A program made the translations under genes and the position numbers. DNA of 64,000 nucleotides from assembly GCA_001655205.1 (NCBI GenBank), contig LPNZ01009878.1, positions 1 through 64,000 on the forward strand, written 5' to 3'. Origin of the DNA: Lenisia limosa (Eukaryota > Breviatea). Positions 32,201 through 45,130 of this stretch are shown here, piece by piece (within the stretch, counting starts at the first letter, position 1; each line of letters opens with the position of its first letter). Below the pieces are notes generated by a model, which searched no databases, had not been told where the DNA came from, and saw only the letters and a program-made list of their open reading frames with translations.

Positions 32201-34779
32201 TTGTCCGAGGAGGCACAAGACTGTTTGATAAACCACAGGTCAAGGCAGTTATCTCGTATATTCGCTGTGGGGGGGGAAGCAGTCCACCGCAGTCCTATAT
32301 TATATTCTTTTTTGACGTTCCTTTTCTTGACCGAATTCATGATACACAGTTGCTGTAAACCCCCGGGACGAATCCGCCTTCGATGAATGTATTAGAGTGG
32401 GGGGGACAGCAATGGCTTGGAAGAGAGCAAAAAAGTTTATTTTGGAGAATATGATAATGAAGAAGAGTTCTAGGGTGAGACAGGTGATCTAAGCTGGCGG
32501 AAATCCGGCGAAGACCGTCTTAAGTCCCCTTTTCCTATCTTGTTTCTAAGGAAAAACGCTTGAAAACTGGTTTCTGGCAATCCCAAAAAGGAGGTAAACC
32601 GCCAATCTGGGGTCCTCAAAAACTTACAACAGCGACAGAATGACTTTTCTTTTTTTTTATAAGCTATTTTGTGCCCAGGGGAAAATACGGTAATTTTTGG
32701 GTTCACTCTTCTCTTTCTTTGACCCCCCAGAACCCCAAAAGAGGGATTGGCCCTCAAACCATCTCCTCAATCACGGCATGTGCAATGAAACAGGTGAGTG
32801 GTTGTGGACTGATCTCCTTAATTTACCCAAGAATTGTACCTATCCCCTGGGATTATAATCACAATTAATATGGATTCCCATATTCTTACAATAACCCGAA
32901 CAGAAAGTTGACATTCTTCGTCTTGGTATTGCGGCTGTTAAATCAGGGAAACTGCCTGGTGGCGCAAAACTTCGAAAAGTCAAGGAGGTCCGAGTGGTTC
33001 CTTTTTTATCTTTTGGCCATTTATTGCCTCATTGTTTAGATGAAGGCATTCTTCAACTTGATTATTGACATCCGCGCTGCTGCGGCCTCAGCGGTTCCGG
33101 TAACTGCAATGATCAAGGGCATTTTGGAGGAAACAAAGGTGTGATGTGGCGCTGTCTCTGATTTACTGGAATTCCACTTAACATGATAGTTTACGTTTAC
33201 CTTATTTGAGCGTTTTCCTCATTGTTAGTTCCCTCATTGCCTAGATTGGAATCGAGGGTGACAGACAGCATGAAGTCTCAGAAAGTCTTTTGGTGGGCGT
33301 GCGTCCTCGTCAAATATGACTTCACGTTGTTTCATGTTACTTTGTGAATATTTTTCAAAATGTCACAGCTGACCCTCTGTAGGATCTCATGAAATCAGCC
33401 GAAATGTTCGATAGCGATCATCCACAAAATGTAGGGGTTGTGTAGGCAATTGTGACCTGCTGCGATGAGTTACAAAGTAGTCGGTATCCTCGCAGTCGTC
33501 GAACAGCAGTCAGCACATGATCCGAGGCTGTACTCCGAAATACACGGTTTTGGATGAGGACACGGTAGGCTTCAGCTCTCAATTGTCGTTTTAGTTAGTC
33601 TGTATTTTACTGCTTCAGCCTGTCATTCAGTTTTTGGCAGAATCCACCCTGTATGCTGATGGTGATAGTGAAGGCACTGGTGAGACAAGGATAGGGAATA
33701 GTCCCAAACATTACATGTTTCAATATCTTGAGCAAACCAGAAAATAATCGTGTTTGATTTCTAACGAATTAGGCGGAGCCGTGTGTCTCTCGACCTTGCA
33801 CGCGGCTAAAGGCCTTGAGGTAGGCAAGAAGAGAATCAGTAGTTTTCACGATTCCAGTGGTCCGACGTTTACCTTCCGACACTTTGTGCTGGCATTCTTC
33901 CGCATGCAAGGTTGGTACAACACTGAAACATTGGTTACCTTCAAGGGTACAGGAGGACGAAGCCTCCCTTGATGAAGAACGCAGATTGTTTTACGGTAAG
34001 TTCAATGACTATTAAGTGATGGGTTCTTTCCATTGTTTTATTTTAATAGTTGGGATGACACGGGCAAAGCGGTTTCTGTCTCTCTCGTGTGCAGCAAGCT
34101 ATAGCACTTTTGGCAATATCAAGTGAGCTTACTTGAATGGCTGCGTTCAGCTAACTGTGCTGTTCAGGTATTTGGTTCACTTTTCAGAGCGTATCAACCC
34201 TCACCGTTTCTGAATAACTTACCTGCCGCAATTGCAATTCGAGATCATGCGAAAGAAGCCAAAATAGCTGGTTAGTGTTCTCATTATGCGAGTAGAACTG
34301 TTTGACAAATGGACTGACTGAACCAGAAAGGCGAAGGCAAATGTTCTCTCAGGCAAACGTCCAAGCTGATAGTAAAAAAGGTTGGTATCAAGACGACCTC
34401 ATACAACCCTCTGATATCAGCATAATAAAGTAATACCCCCCGATTCTTATCCTCTTCCAGGATCCAGTCAACGCAAAACCGAAACTCAAATTGGTGAGAA
34501 TCCTACCCGACTGCTTCAGTTTTTTTTATTGTCCCTCGATGGTGTTCAAAACTACATTTTACAATGCAGGTAACAGCATCTTCCAAGTTGCCTCTTTTTC
34601 CTCCGCCGCTTCAATGCTTCCCGGTAACTACAAATCTCAATCGGCTGAGTTCAAGTCACAGGTATGTCCATTATAAGATGGCAAAACAGGAGAGAGAAAG
34701 TCAGAATAAAATTATCCTGGAATTATCCCGAAGGCTCATTTTAATTACTTATCACTCAAAAAGGACTGAACCAACTTAG
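29229..34779 (+). CDS. UvrD/Srs2-type superfamily 1A DNA helicase
   Basis: An ATP-driven 3'-5' DNA helicase/translocase; eukaryotic relatives (Srs2 and plant SRS2) remove Rad51 from DNA and limit recombination. A Ser/Pro-rich N-terminus starts MFSPKLPSPLPTEPDDDLSP. The motor follows: Q-motif region KLNERQHQVVTADAEPTIVV, Walker A AGPGSGKTHVI, motif Ia ALTFTNKAVGR, Walker B LVDEWQDTSNLQ, motif III VVGDPDQSIYSWRHAD, motif IV LTDNYRSTSQILSAAAA, then SFSDMAVLIR/ANHLIRPFE, HIPYVVRGGTRLFDKPQVKA and VNPRDESAFDE. Motif V is VCLSTLHAAKGLE, motif VI EERRLFYVGMTRAKRFLSLS, and the end of the motor is FRAYQPSPFLNNLP. All SF1A motifs are present and in order. About 20 introns. The C-terminus after 34370 is uncertain; coding-like sequence at 35025-35220 might be further exons. 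Confidence 0.88.
32039..32097 (+). repeat. Two tandem copies (29 and 30 bp) across a helicase 5' splice site
   Basis: Copy 1 is 32039-32067 and copy 2 is 32068-32097. Copy 1 spans the exon end (ELALTKD) and its donor ggatgtagg; in copy 2 the corresponding sequence is ggaagaggg, without GT. Confidence 0.8.
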
Positions 34780-35578
34780 CTAATCGGAAAGAAAGGGGAT
34801 GTGGAAAACAGTCTGTGGGGGGTTGGGGGGGTGAACCTGTTCTAGCTCACCAATTATTGTCGTTGGACAGGGGAGTGCATTACTCTCCTTGACTCAGAGA
34901 AGTACCGGACGACAATGATCCCTTATAGAGTCTTACAAGGGGATGATAAAACGATATGTTATTGTGCAATAATACATGAGATAGCTTTTTTTGGGGGGTA
35001 ATAAAAAAAAAGTGAAGTAGTGTTCTGAGAGTGTGTGTGATTGAGCTGGAGCGGGTGATGGCTGAGGGGTTGGCTACCGGTTCTGGTGCCGCCACTCCAC
35101 CTCCAGTTGCTTGAGGAAACTACTTGAATCACCATGTGTCGAGAAGGACATGCCTACTCCCTTGATGTCGAATGCTGCTCCGGATGCCTTCTGCGTACTT
35201 CCACTGAATCATGAACACTAATTTTAACTACTGCAAATTGTAAGAGGGGTAGTTGGGAGGTAGCCCCTTGCTTACTTACTTCATGTTATGGACTTCATTA
35301 TACTAGATTGAACCAGGAAATGCTGCCAATAAATCGAAGTAATTATTTGGAGTAGTTAAGGCCCCGGAAGTGGGGAGGGTAGAGGGGTCTTTACCAGATT
35401 TATGATAAAGCGGCTGTTGCTGTTAGCCAATGCTTGCAAACTGACATGGAGACGGTTTTTTTTATGCCTCCAAAGCAAACTTTAAAATTGCTTTTCATGT
35501 AATTATTGCAAATAATACGAAAAAAATTGATTTTGGTCAACGATCGGGTATTTAATATTTTCATTCTCTCATGTACAA
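34780..35578. other. Mostly intergenic; possible helicase 3' exons
   Basis: The stretch before tRNA-Asp. It includes G-rich runs near 34815-34830. A GC-richer, coding-like frame at about 35030-35110 (IELERVMAEGLATGSGAATP) and another at about 35103-35220 could be terminal exons of the helicase, but no splice join is certain. Confidence 0.35.
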
Positions 35579-35650
35579 TCCGTGTTAGTATAGTGGTGAG
35601 TATCCCCGCCTGTCACGCGGGAGACCGGGGTTCGATTCCCCGACACGGAG
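35579..35650 (+). tRNA. tRNA-Asp (GTC)
   Basis: A 72-nt cloverleaf with no intron. The acceptor stem is tccgtgt/acacgga, the D arm is tagtatagtggtgagta, and the anticodon stem cccgc/gcggg encloses ctgtcac with anticodon GTC at 35612-35614. The T arm is cggggttcgattccccg. The internal A and B boxes are intact. No CCA is encoded, as expected in a eukaryotic nuclear gene. Confidence 0.98.
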
Positions 35651-35651
35651 A

Positions 35652-35658
35652 TTTTTTT
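35652..35658 (+). terminator. RNA polymerase III terminator of tRNA-Asp
   Basis: A run of seven T begins two bases after the end of the tRNA, the usual Pol III stop signal. Confidence 0.85.
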
Positions 35659-35803
35659 CTTTTTCCCCCTATGTCTTTTTTATTTGTCATATCCCACCCA
35701 CCACAGCCGCAGTTACTGGAGGGCTTTGACTGGCTGGGGATGAAATCTAACAGGGTTAAAAGTCTACAGAAATGATACTGTTTTCATAATGAATCTCAGC
35801 ACC

Positions 35804-38800
35804 TCACACCATTTCGCATTCCTGACCCTGGCAGTAAATGGGCGAAATAATGTCCAAATACGCTTGCATTTCACTGTTCTCTTGCTGTACAATTCCCTTG
35901 ATGTTGCTTTCAGTAAACTGGGACATCTGAATCATGGTGAAGGGCAGTCATGACCGAATCAGCGATAGAGGTCATGTAAAATTACCGCAAACATTGAGAA
36001 CAATGGCTCGAATGCAAAAGAAAATCATGTTGGCTAGAACTAAGAAGCCGAGAATCACCAGTGGTAATAAAAGTTTGTACCTAAAAGAGGAAGTAACACT
36101 GATAATGTGCATATGCTCAAGTAAATTCGAAGGTGAGTAAAAATGGCAAGGCCACCCACAAGAGAAGACTGTAGTAGTCCAGGTCAATAGAGCAGGTCAA
36201 GGGCAGGCTTCCAATGTTGAGTTGGAAGATTTCAAAATAGCTCAGGGCTTCAAACACATTATCAGGCCAAATCTCCGATATCTGTGTGAAATACCCCACG
36301 ATCTAAAAAATGAGGAGTTCCACAATAGCAACAAAAGACTGATTTCAATTCTCTTTCAAGACATGGTTTGGAGTATTGTTTACCATCAAGAACACACACC
36401 TGTGCGAAATTGAGGAAAATGACCAGAGGGCCGAAGTCAAAGCCCGAACTGGCCAGTTGAAGGGCCAGCACAGCGATACAAAGACCGAAAAGGAACGTGA
36501 TAACCAGCATGACCCAACTCCAGTTCGGACAGGGTGAACATGTATTGAACTGATTGTAGTAGCCTGGGGAGCATCGAGCACACAGGTAGCCTAGAACTGT
36601 AACCATATTGAATCATAAAGGCATTTCTACTCTAGAAGTATATAACTACAAGTTCTGATAAAGATTAAAAATGCGAACTGATGTAAAGTGACACTGATGC
36701 ATTTCTAATTGTGATATCTTAGAAGAGACCCACCACTATAGCCCTCTTTGCATGTGGAAGCCTCGCCACCATTACAGGCTTCGGGGGGAATGCATCTAAA
36801 TCAGTAAGTTGTCTATGTATGAACTGCGATAAGACTCTGACACACCTTGCGAATTGCGACGTGCCAGTTTGGTAGTAACCAGCCTTGGCCATCAGCGGGA
36901 AGCCAACCTCACAGTACCCGCCTTCAGGACACTTGGCGCACACGTCACCGATCCGCGTTTTTCCAGAGCTGCAGNNNNNNNNNNNNNNNNNNNNNNNNNN
37001 NNNNNNNNNNNNNNACAAGCCGACTTCTCGACGGAGCCGATGGCTCGAGTCACCTCGCCACTGGCACATGATGCACAGTCCAGGCCGGGACATGAGGGGC
37101 ACAGCATCCCGGTCGCCTGGGTGTCAAACACGTCATGAAGGAATGAGAGAGAAGTGAGGAATGAAAGATATTCTGGACTGCCAACCTGAGTAATCTGAAT
37201 CAATTGCAAAGATGACGTGTCAGCAGAAATGATTCTACTGTCAAAGGTTCCGATTGGACACTGGTAAACCGGGCCGGAAAAGGATTTTGAACCATATCCT
37301 GTTTTGGTATCAAAAGAAAATGTGCAGGAAGAACATTCAGTTATTAATGCACTTACCAGGCTGCGGGATCATGCCAACAACGACGACGAAAGGAGAACCG
37401 TTGATATGTACATCATCAAGTGTGACGGAAACCATCAAATCACCGCCGCTCCCGAGAGTAAAAGGCACTACCATCTCCTTAGTCCCCAAAGTTGAGTTTC
37501 CAATGCTTGCTGTCAGTCCTGTTGGATGAGAAACGTGATAAAAAATACCCGTAATTGTCCATATCAACTAGATTGTTCATTTTAGCTGCTGAGAACGTTG
37601 TTCGTCAGAAGTTGGACGGGGTATATTGATTGTCAGTGATTTGGGTAATGCTTAGTTCCCTCATCCCACCTTGAGACTCGACTAGTTCCCTCATCCCACC
37701 TTGAGACTCGACTAGTCCCCTCATTTCAATGGCAAAGTCTACACCAGAAATGTTCGACGTAGGGTTCAGATACTGGTCTTTTAAATGGATGATGAGGGTA
37801 TGCTGCCGTCCCATCACCAGGTCACGTTCTTCTGCAAAGATAAGTTTGATTACCTCCCTTCCCACCTCCAGCAACTTCGGCAAAACTGTACAACCCGGCC
37901 CGACCGCCTTCAACTGGTAAAGCACTTTCAGTTACTAATTCCCCTGAGTGGTGAGTTATAGAGTGGGCTATAAGAAATGTGAGCACAAACATTTTTATCC
38001 TGTAATTACGGATGTAAAACATAATTCTTCTCATAACTTTCAACCAAAAAAATAGATCTTCAGTAATATTGGAACCAACCGGCAACCGAGCTGAGATCTT
38101 GCAGATCAATTGTGTCACAAACGGTTGACTCAATGGCATCTGAAGGGTTCAAAAGAGGAAGACTATTTGATATCCGCTGTATTGTTTGTTTGTCAGGTGT
38201 CCTCAAATATATACTATATATATGCATATGATATATATAATATATCATATATTAAATATCATATAATATCGCATTTCATTTATTGAACAGTAATGGAAAT
38301 AATCTAGGTGAATATAAAATGCTATCCTACCTTCAGGCAAGAGAACAATACAATAGGATAAGTCGCCTGAGCTTTTAAACTCTGACCAGTTTAGTTCATA
38401 GTTGCCCAAAGACCCTTCAACAGGTTGCAAGAGGGAACAATGCTCTATGGTGTGCTCTGAAGCCCTTCTATAAGGTAAATAAAACCATTATTGGAACCTT
38501 ACTTGCACTATCAACACACCGCTCACCTAGAACTCTCATCTGCTTTGAGCAAGACAAAGAGCCATTTGTCGAAAGCAGATTTTCTCAGAACATTGACATC
38601 GTTTCGTGATTCAATCAACACCTACAGCAGCATAAGAATTGACAATTGGATACCTTAAGTAAACCCCCGAATGATCTACAAACCCAGCAAACCGTCATAG
38701 AATCACCAATGGCTTCCGGACCGTTTCTGACTATGACAGAGTTATTGGTGTCCACCGGCTTGATGGAGAAGGTCGGCGGGTCTATTCAATGAGAATCAAA

Positions 38801-41800
38801 ATGACATCAGAAATGGATATTGGAATCCCGTCAGTGCTGGAAAATAGTTTTTGGAAGGAGGCGAAGCCTCTTCTCATTGTCAAACAAAAGCCAACCAGAA
38901 GTTTCCTGCAGCCATCCGTCAATGGCAACAGGAGCGTTGCTGTCTCCAAGGCATGTTGCTCCTTTGGGGCAGATTTGGCAGGCACCTAGTCTGAGATAGA
39001 AGCCCGAAGCACAGACACTCACTGTTGTGCCTACAGAGTGAACTGCATAAGGTTCCTGGCATGCCAGTTGAAGTGTTATTTGGTAAATTGTTGGGTTCAA
39101 ATAGCATTATTCTCAAATCAATATCCTCTCAAATAGCCGCGATCTCTTCATGTGAATAAAAGTGTCGATAAAGATACCGAACCTGGTGGACACGCGGTAC
39201 CGAAGGAGCATGGAATGCACGATCCAAGATCTACAGAGTCAAAAGTGAGCACTGTCAACAGGGTTGTATTTTCCACCACTCACGAAGTCTGTAGCCCTCG
39301 GCACAAATACAAGAACCGATTGAAGTACTTCCCTCATCCAATGTGACCCAGTTGTCACCACATGAGACACAGAAAAACTGTGCAGGATCACTTTGGTAAG
39401 TACCAGTAGGGCAGAAAGTACATTCTGAAGAGCCTAGAATAGTTAAATAAATCAAATTGGCTAAAATCATACCAATGGTGTTTGAAAATGAACCTGGAGG
39501 GCAAGGCGTCTCTTCGGTTTGTCCTGAAAAAGTGATAGAAACGTAGCGGTTACCTGTCTCATTCACAAAGGCTCCAAGAGCAGCGAGGGTGCATTCGGTG
39601 ACGGTTGTGATTGAAAAGGTCCCAATGGGACATGGCACACAAGGACCCTTCGTCGTCACAAGGTGGTTGCCTGTGGTCGTAAAAGGAGTTTGTGTGGCTG
39701 GTCATGGATTTTTGTCTTCTCACCAGCGGGGCAAATAGGAAGGGCAGTGATTAGTACTGGACTATTGACCAAAGGTATCATGGCGGATATGGCTTCTAAA
39801 GCATTAATAATGTAATTGTTATTGAATAAGAGTGTTTACTTCCTTAATGACCACTAACCAGGGCTATCCACAGAGGTTGTGTTGAAAAATGGCAGGAGGA
39901 CATAATCGCCAGAAATTGAGGAATTGACTTTGAAAGCTCCAAGAGGGTCAATTTTCAAAGTAGCAATATCCAATGCCACTGGCTGGGGAGAAGGGTGAAG
40001 GGTAACAAATGAGAGAATGAAGAAAAAAAAGAGATAAAAAGAGAAATGATAAGCCTACTTGGAAGTTGAATGAGTCAAGGAGAGCGGCGCTGAATAAACC
40101 TTGTTTGGAGGTGGGGTTACCATACTCATCATAGCCAATGATGGCAAGGGTCAGCTCTTCCCCAACAGACATTTCTGTCACTGTAACCTGTTGATATTAG
40201 GGATATTCTTCAGGACTATCAGAGTTACTCGTCAATCTCAGAAAAAAGAGCACGAAGTTATCCATGAATATCCCCCCACATTAACAAGAGAGAGCGGAGT
40301 AGGTGGACCTGATTCAATAAGGAAGTTGCACATCAGAGGGGCTGTTGTTATCATATTGGTACCGGTAACCGCGATAGTGAGGTTGAACTCAGCAGCTTTT
40401 GTCATAGGGCCCATTGTTACTGTGAATACTCCATGGGTGTTGGGATCAACCTACACCATGATAACAGAAGAGAACGTGTTCATCCTACCTTTGTCACTGT
40501 TATGTTGACATTGACTGTGTTATTTGGATCTTCTGTTTTTAGTGTGACCTAAGGTTTGTTAAGGCACATGTGACTATCTTGAATGGCATCTAAACAAACC
40601 TTCAAATCACTTTCCATATACGGCACAATAGACCGCATATCTGCCGTCGCCTTCAACTCAACAATGGTGGACACTACAATGCCAGCAACGAGCGGGCCAC
40701 TTGGAAGGTGGATTGCACTGAATTCTCTAGACGCTGGGGCTTCTCTGAACTGAATCGTATCGCCAGTGCCTAAAGGGTAAAGTGAATGGTTGGTTATTTT
40801 CAGATAAGTCTGGGGTACTTACCATTAGCATTAATGAAACCCAAAAGTGGTACTGGACCCGTAATGTTGCCTTGACATGAGCCTAAAAAAAGTCAAGTGA
40901 CATTCAACCCTCGTGTATAAAATGGACTGTTCAGTTTTTAGACTACATAAGTGAATAGAGCTGGATTCAAGCACAGACATTTATGAGGAAAGGAGTACAC
41001 AAGGCTCACCTCCAAATGGGCAAGCCAAGCATGACGAAGCATCTTCACTGAGGAAAAAACCGCTGTGGCATCCCATGTCCCTGCCAGAGCAGAAGCCGTT
41101 GACATCACAAGGCTGGGCAGAACCTAAGTACCCGGGCTGGGGTGTACACGAAGACTGCCCAATACCTGCCTCCATATTACTGTCACAAACAGTGCACACC
41201 CCAGCGTTGCTCCACGTGTGAATGGGACACGGGGCTAACACTTCAGTTGAGTCCCACAGACTCTTGACGAACCAGCCTGCAGGAAGAACGGCAATACATG
41301 GTTGCGCGCCGCTGCCTTCTTTGCGTGTTCCGGAGGAGCAAGTGGAAACAATACGAATGGTGGTGTTTGTTGTTTCGACTCCAGTCCCTGAGTATGTCAT
41401 TATCACATTAAACTCTCCAGCATAATGGACTGTGAGCGATATAGAGAGTCCGTCATCCTTTTCTTCAACTAATGACGTATAAGCTGAGCTGGAATTGGCA
41501 CTGTCAATAAAAACGACGGCACTATCAAGAGGGAAAGTAATGAAGTGATCCGGCGTGATCACTACTAGGGTGAAGTTAAGAGACTGTTCCGTCATGACGT
41601 GGAATTCCCTTTCGCCAATCAGATTCCGTTGAACGAGGTTCTTAGAGAGTGGAACAAACACAGGGGTGCCATCATCAACTTGGGAGTAGCTCGAGCTATC
41701 AAGCTCCGTGGGGAGCGTTATGGAGCCGACCTGCTCAGTCAAACAAAAAAAAAACCCTGAGGACTTACAATCAATTCCGTTAATGGGGTTGTTCTCAGAT

Positions 41801-44800
41801 AAAGTGCCACTTTGTATGTGCACGATAATTGAAGTGAACCAATAGCCTGGGTGAGATGAAAAAGAAGATAGTATAGCTGATCTGTAATCCTAGAAACACA
41901 AAGGTGTGGGCTAGTTTCATATCCAATACATAACGCGCTTACCGAAATCAAGAAGTGTACTTCACCATCAGAGAACCAAGCGCGACTGTGCATGCAGGAA
42001 GGATGGGACGACTTCAGACTGATGTAGCCTGTGAGGTGGTGACAAGGGCCCAGAAATGATGAATTATTGGAAGAACCTGTATTTCCCACTTAAAGCCTCT
42101 TGTGAAGCTCTTCCTCCGTACGTGTTCGCTGCCGCCACTATACAGTAAGAAGCAGAGTGAATAACTTGAAGGCAATGTTGTTTAATCAAGGATTCATTAA
42201 CTATGATTCGAACCATGTCTTATATCAGATTGATTTGGGCTTATTTACCAAAACGACAGGAATTCTCAAACCTGTCAGAAGGCTTCTTATTTTGGGAAAA
42301 GTCGAAGTTGGAAGATGAATTGGGGTTGTGTGTTTGACCGAAACTCTCTGAGGATCCACTCTACTAAAAATATTGTCTGAAGGAAATCAGAGACGCAATC
42401 AGAAAGCCTACCATAGTTGTACCGGTGGATAGCAATGTTCCCAAGAGAAACGCTTCGATAATCCGAGGTAGTTTGCTTGAATATGTGGAAAATGAATATG
42501 ACGACATCGCCAGTCATGTGAGTGATGTCGACACTTTGTTCAATCCAAGAGTCCTGGTGGTTGGGTAAAACCAAGGAGAGAAGTCCTACTTGTAGAGTGG
42601 AGTTTAAGGCCCATGCCACATACGATGGTTCCTTGTCTAAAAATCAGTGAATTTTAATCTAAATTACCTTGTGAAAAGAACCATGATCCCCCCCACGAGA
42701 ATCAACATTGTATAATCTCAATGGTAGCACAGAGAGGCTCAGTTTGGCGTTACTCCAGTTGTCATTGTAAAAGGAAAACGTGATTGCGGCTTTTGCAGTT
42801 GTCCTTCAAAAAGTTAGAAATAAAAAAGTGGTGTGAAGCAATGAAACCATCACTAAAAAAGTGATGTGAAGCAATGAAACCACCACTAGGTTTGGTTTTT
42901 ACTTTGAAAGCCGTACCTGAGGTCAATAGCACTCGAAACTAACACGGCGTACTAAATGCATCATCAACGTGTATAAACACTGATAATTGGGTATTTTGTG
43001 AACGAAAAGTTGGACGAAATACAAAAACTAAGGATTCAAGCAACGGATGAGTCCACCCACTTCAGATGAAGCTGCACCAGTTCCATTGACGGAGAAAATG
43101 GAGGTGTAGGAGAACGGCCGCGGAAGGCCTGCCAAAATAGAAGTAGCGTGCTCTTCCCACTTCATAGCCGTCGTGGATACGGGCATAAACATAGATTGGT
43201 CCAAGGTATCTTTCTGGAAAATTACCCCGACATGTAAGAATAATGAAATGCATAGAAGCCCATTAGTATCAGTTTTATGTAACCATTTTTCTGACCATTG
43301 TTTCTTAAAGCCTACAATTGATGTAATCGAAAATTTATGGTGTCTTGAAAGGTAGGACGCAAATGCAACCTAAAAAGTGAAACTAAAAATAATATGACAT
43401 CATCATATGATATAGAGTAAGATCTGCGTAGATTTTGTACCACCCCTACCTCAATTGGGAGTTCTACTACGAAAACGTTCACCTAAACAGTGAGAATGCT
43501 TAAAAGTGTTTAATGGAGCGGCTGAAATATCGTCCAACCCTCCCTTGAAATGTAATTTCATGTTGTTTCGTTCAATACCACAACATAAATTCAGCCAAAT
43601 AAACAATTGGGCCAGCAAACTTGAACGCCGTTTCCGCCGCCGACACCATCATCATGAAGGATGACGTGCAAAATAGGGCTTCTGATATAAAATGTCTCCA
43701 AACCTAGTGGTTAAGCTCCAAAAACAGCACATAAGACTACTTTGGGGAATAGTTGGGAAAGACTACTCGCCCGCCACCCACCAGAATTGGCAAGTTGGTA
43801 GAGAACATTAGTTCCATCACTGATTTCAACATAGTCGCTGGAAGACTGGAAATCCCATTGAATTACGAGCTAAATGGTCAAGAAATAGGAGTTAAGTTGC
43901 CTGAATAATGAAATATTTCCCCTCAGACTTTGAGCGAAGTTGAAAAGCCGGTGGATGTGTTAGTATACTCAAATTCCCATTGGCTGAAGGGTAAAAGCTC
44001 ATGTAGTTAAATTACCAATTAAAGACATTAGGAAATGGGTAGTCCGTGCTCAAGGCTGCAGGAAATGATGTTACAACCTCATTACAAGTCTCGTAAATAT
44101 TGTTCAGACCAGTTGTTGCTAAGGTGTCAAAATTTCATTGATTTGATTGAAGTTAAAACATGCGAATCATTCAACGTACCACTACACGAGCATTCAGTAT
44201 TACTATTGTTTGGCAGACATGGAGCCCCAGTTGTTGGACATGAGCCTCTGCAGTTGAGATTTCCAAAAGAGTCGTAGACACCCTGACATTCATCTAAAAG
44301 TGTCATAGTTTAAACCTGAATCCCTATGGTTGTGAAGGGGGGCGCTTTTGAAACACCTACGATGACATTAGATTCCATATGCGTAGCAATCCACTAATAT
44401 TATACAATAGTTCCAAACCAGAAGCGCATCCGCAATGTGTGGCAGCTCCTGTTGAATTGTAGACGGTGATACAATCATTGCCATACGGGCAGTTTCCACC
44501 ACAAGTACCTAAGAGGGACATTAGTATGACTCCAAAAGCCAATCCACACACATATGAAACCAATCCACCAACCATTACCGAAGAAACTGCATGTTGACAT
44601 ACAGCCTGGTTCACTGTCACATATCCCAAAACATTGGGTGTTATTCATCCGATCATTAGTGGAGAAACATTCGTTTGCTACATCAAGAGTAAAAGCAAGA
44701 TAGAAAAATATTAGATGCAACAGCATGAATTTAGACCACAAAGCTCACATTGGACTTGATGAGACCCTTGAAGAGAGCCATCGATTAACCTTTCCTCGAC

Positions 44801-45130
44801 ACAAGAGGCTCCATTCGCCAGAATTCCAGAGACTACGCCATACTCTTCATCGCAACCTCCACCTGATTGTCAACTAAAAAACTGGAACTGAAACTGGTCA
44901 TGGATCACAGTTTTTTTTAAAAAAAAATCAAGGATATGAGTTATTGATAAATAGACAATGAATATAAGCCAATTAAAAAGAGCGTAAAGCACATACCTCC
45001 TTGAAGATAGGCTGAGACGGTAATGAAAAGGGTTACAAGTATCTAGGGCGAGTGAAACACGGTAATTTTGGAATAACATAAGTTCTAAAAACAAGAAGAG
45101 CGCCAAGAAGCGGTTGAAGTAAAGAGGCAA
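35804..45130 (-). CDS. Very large cysteine-rich, multi-domain cell-surface protein with C-terminal membrane region
   Basis: A chain of several dozen exons. The start is uncertain (about 45070-45130); a hydrophobic stretch reading ILVTLFITVSAYLQG there could be the signal peptide. The N-terminal part is Cys-rich, EGF-like (ANECFSTNDRMNNTQCFGIC; GTCGGNCPYGNDCITVYNST), then galactose-binding/MAM-like (DSWIEQSVDITHMTGDVVIF, SVSLGNIAIHRYNY). Next come GCC2/GCC3 ephrin-receptor-like Cys motifs (PCPPGSFSNT, SECTFCPTGTYQSDPAQFFC, SCICAEGYR) alternating with filamin/Ig-like repeats (TLAIIGYDEYGNPTSKQGLF; HTLIIHLKDQYLNPTSNIS). Near the end are LCARCSPGYYNQFNTCSPCP, then TM helices VMLVITFLFGLCIAVLALQL, FDFGPLVIFLNFAQVIGYFT with SEIWPDNVFEALSYFEIFQL, SLLLWVALPFLLTFEFT and LVILGFLVLANMIFF. 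It ends PIYCQGQECEMV at 35804. This layout is seen in large protist and algal membrane proteins. A gap at 36975-37014 removes part of an exon. Confidence 0.7.
37654..37713 (+). repeat. Two tandem 30-bp copies inside a coding exon (third partial)
   Basis: Copies at 37654-37683 and 37684-37713 are identical; a partial third begins at 37714. On the minus strand the unit encodes LVESQGGMRE twice in frame, within a filamin-like domain of the surface protein. Confidence 0.9.
38205..38275. repeat. TA-rich low-complexity tract in an intron
   Basis: Alternating tatat/catat sequence in a probable intron of the surface-protein gene. Similar short TA-rich tracts occur at 15411-15426, 20308-20328, 24395-24470 and 62835-62885. 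They look like ordinary simple-sequence DNA. Confidence 0.7.
42821..42886 (+). repeat. Two tandem 33-bp copies at an intron 3' end
   Basis: Copies at 42821-42853 and 42854-42886 differ at two positions. On the coding strand one copy ends cttttttag, a possible 3' splice site, and the copy nearer the exon has lost the AG (cttttttat). Confidence 0.85.

Noticed and set aside
29229-34779. Helicase as a recent bacterial acquisition
   Set aside because: It is split by about 20 introns of the local type, and Srs2-like UvrD relatives are native to many eukaryotes.
34880-35095. Minus-strand gene opposite the helicase 3' region
   Set aside because: The open frame has no protein-like conservation; the plus strand gives a more coding-like frame at the same place.
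38205-38275. TA-rich tract as an origin or matrix attachment site
   Set aside because: Simple-sequence DNA inside an intron; nothing else supports a special role.
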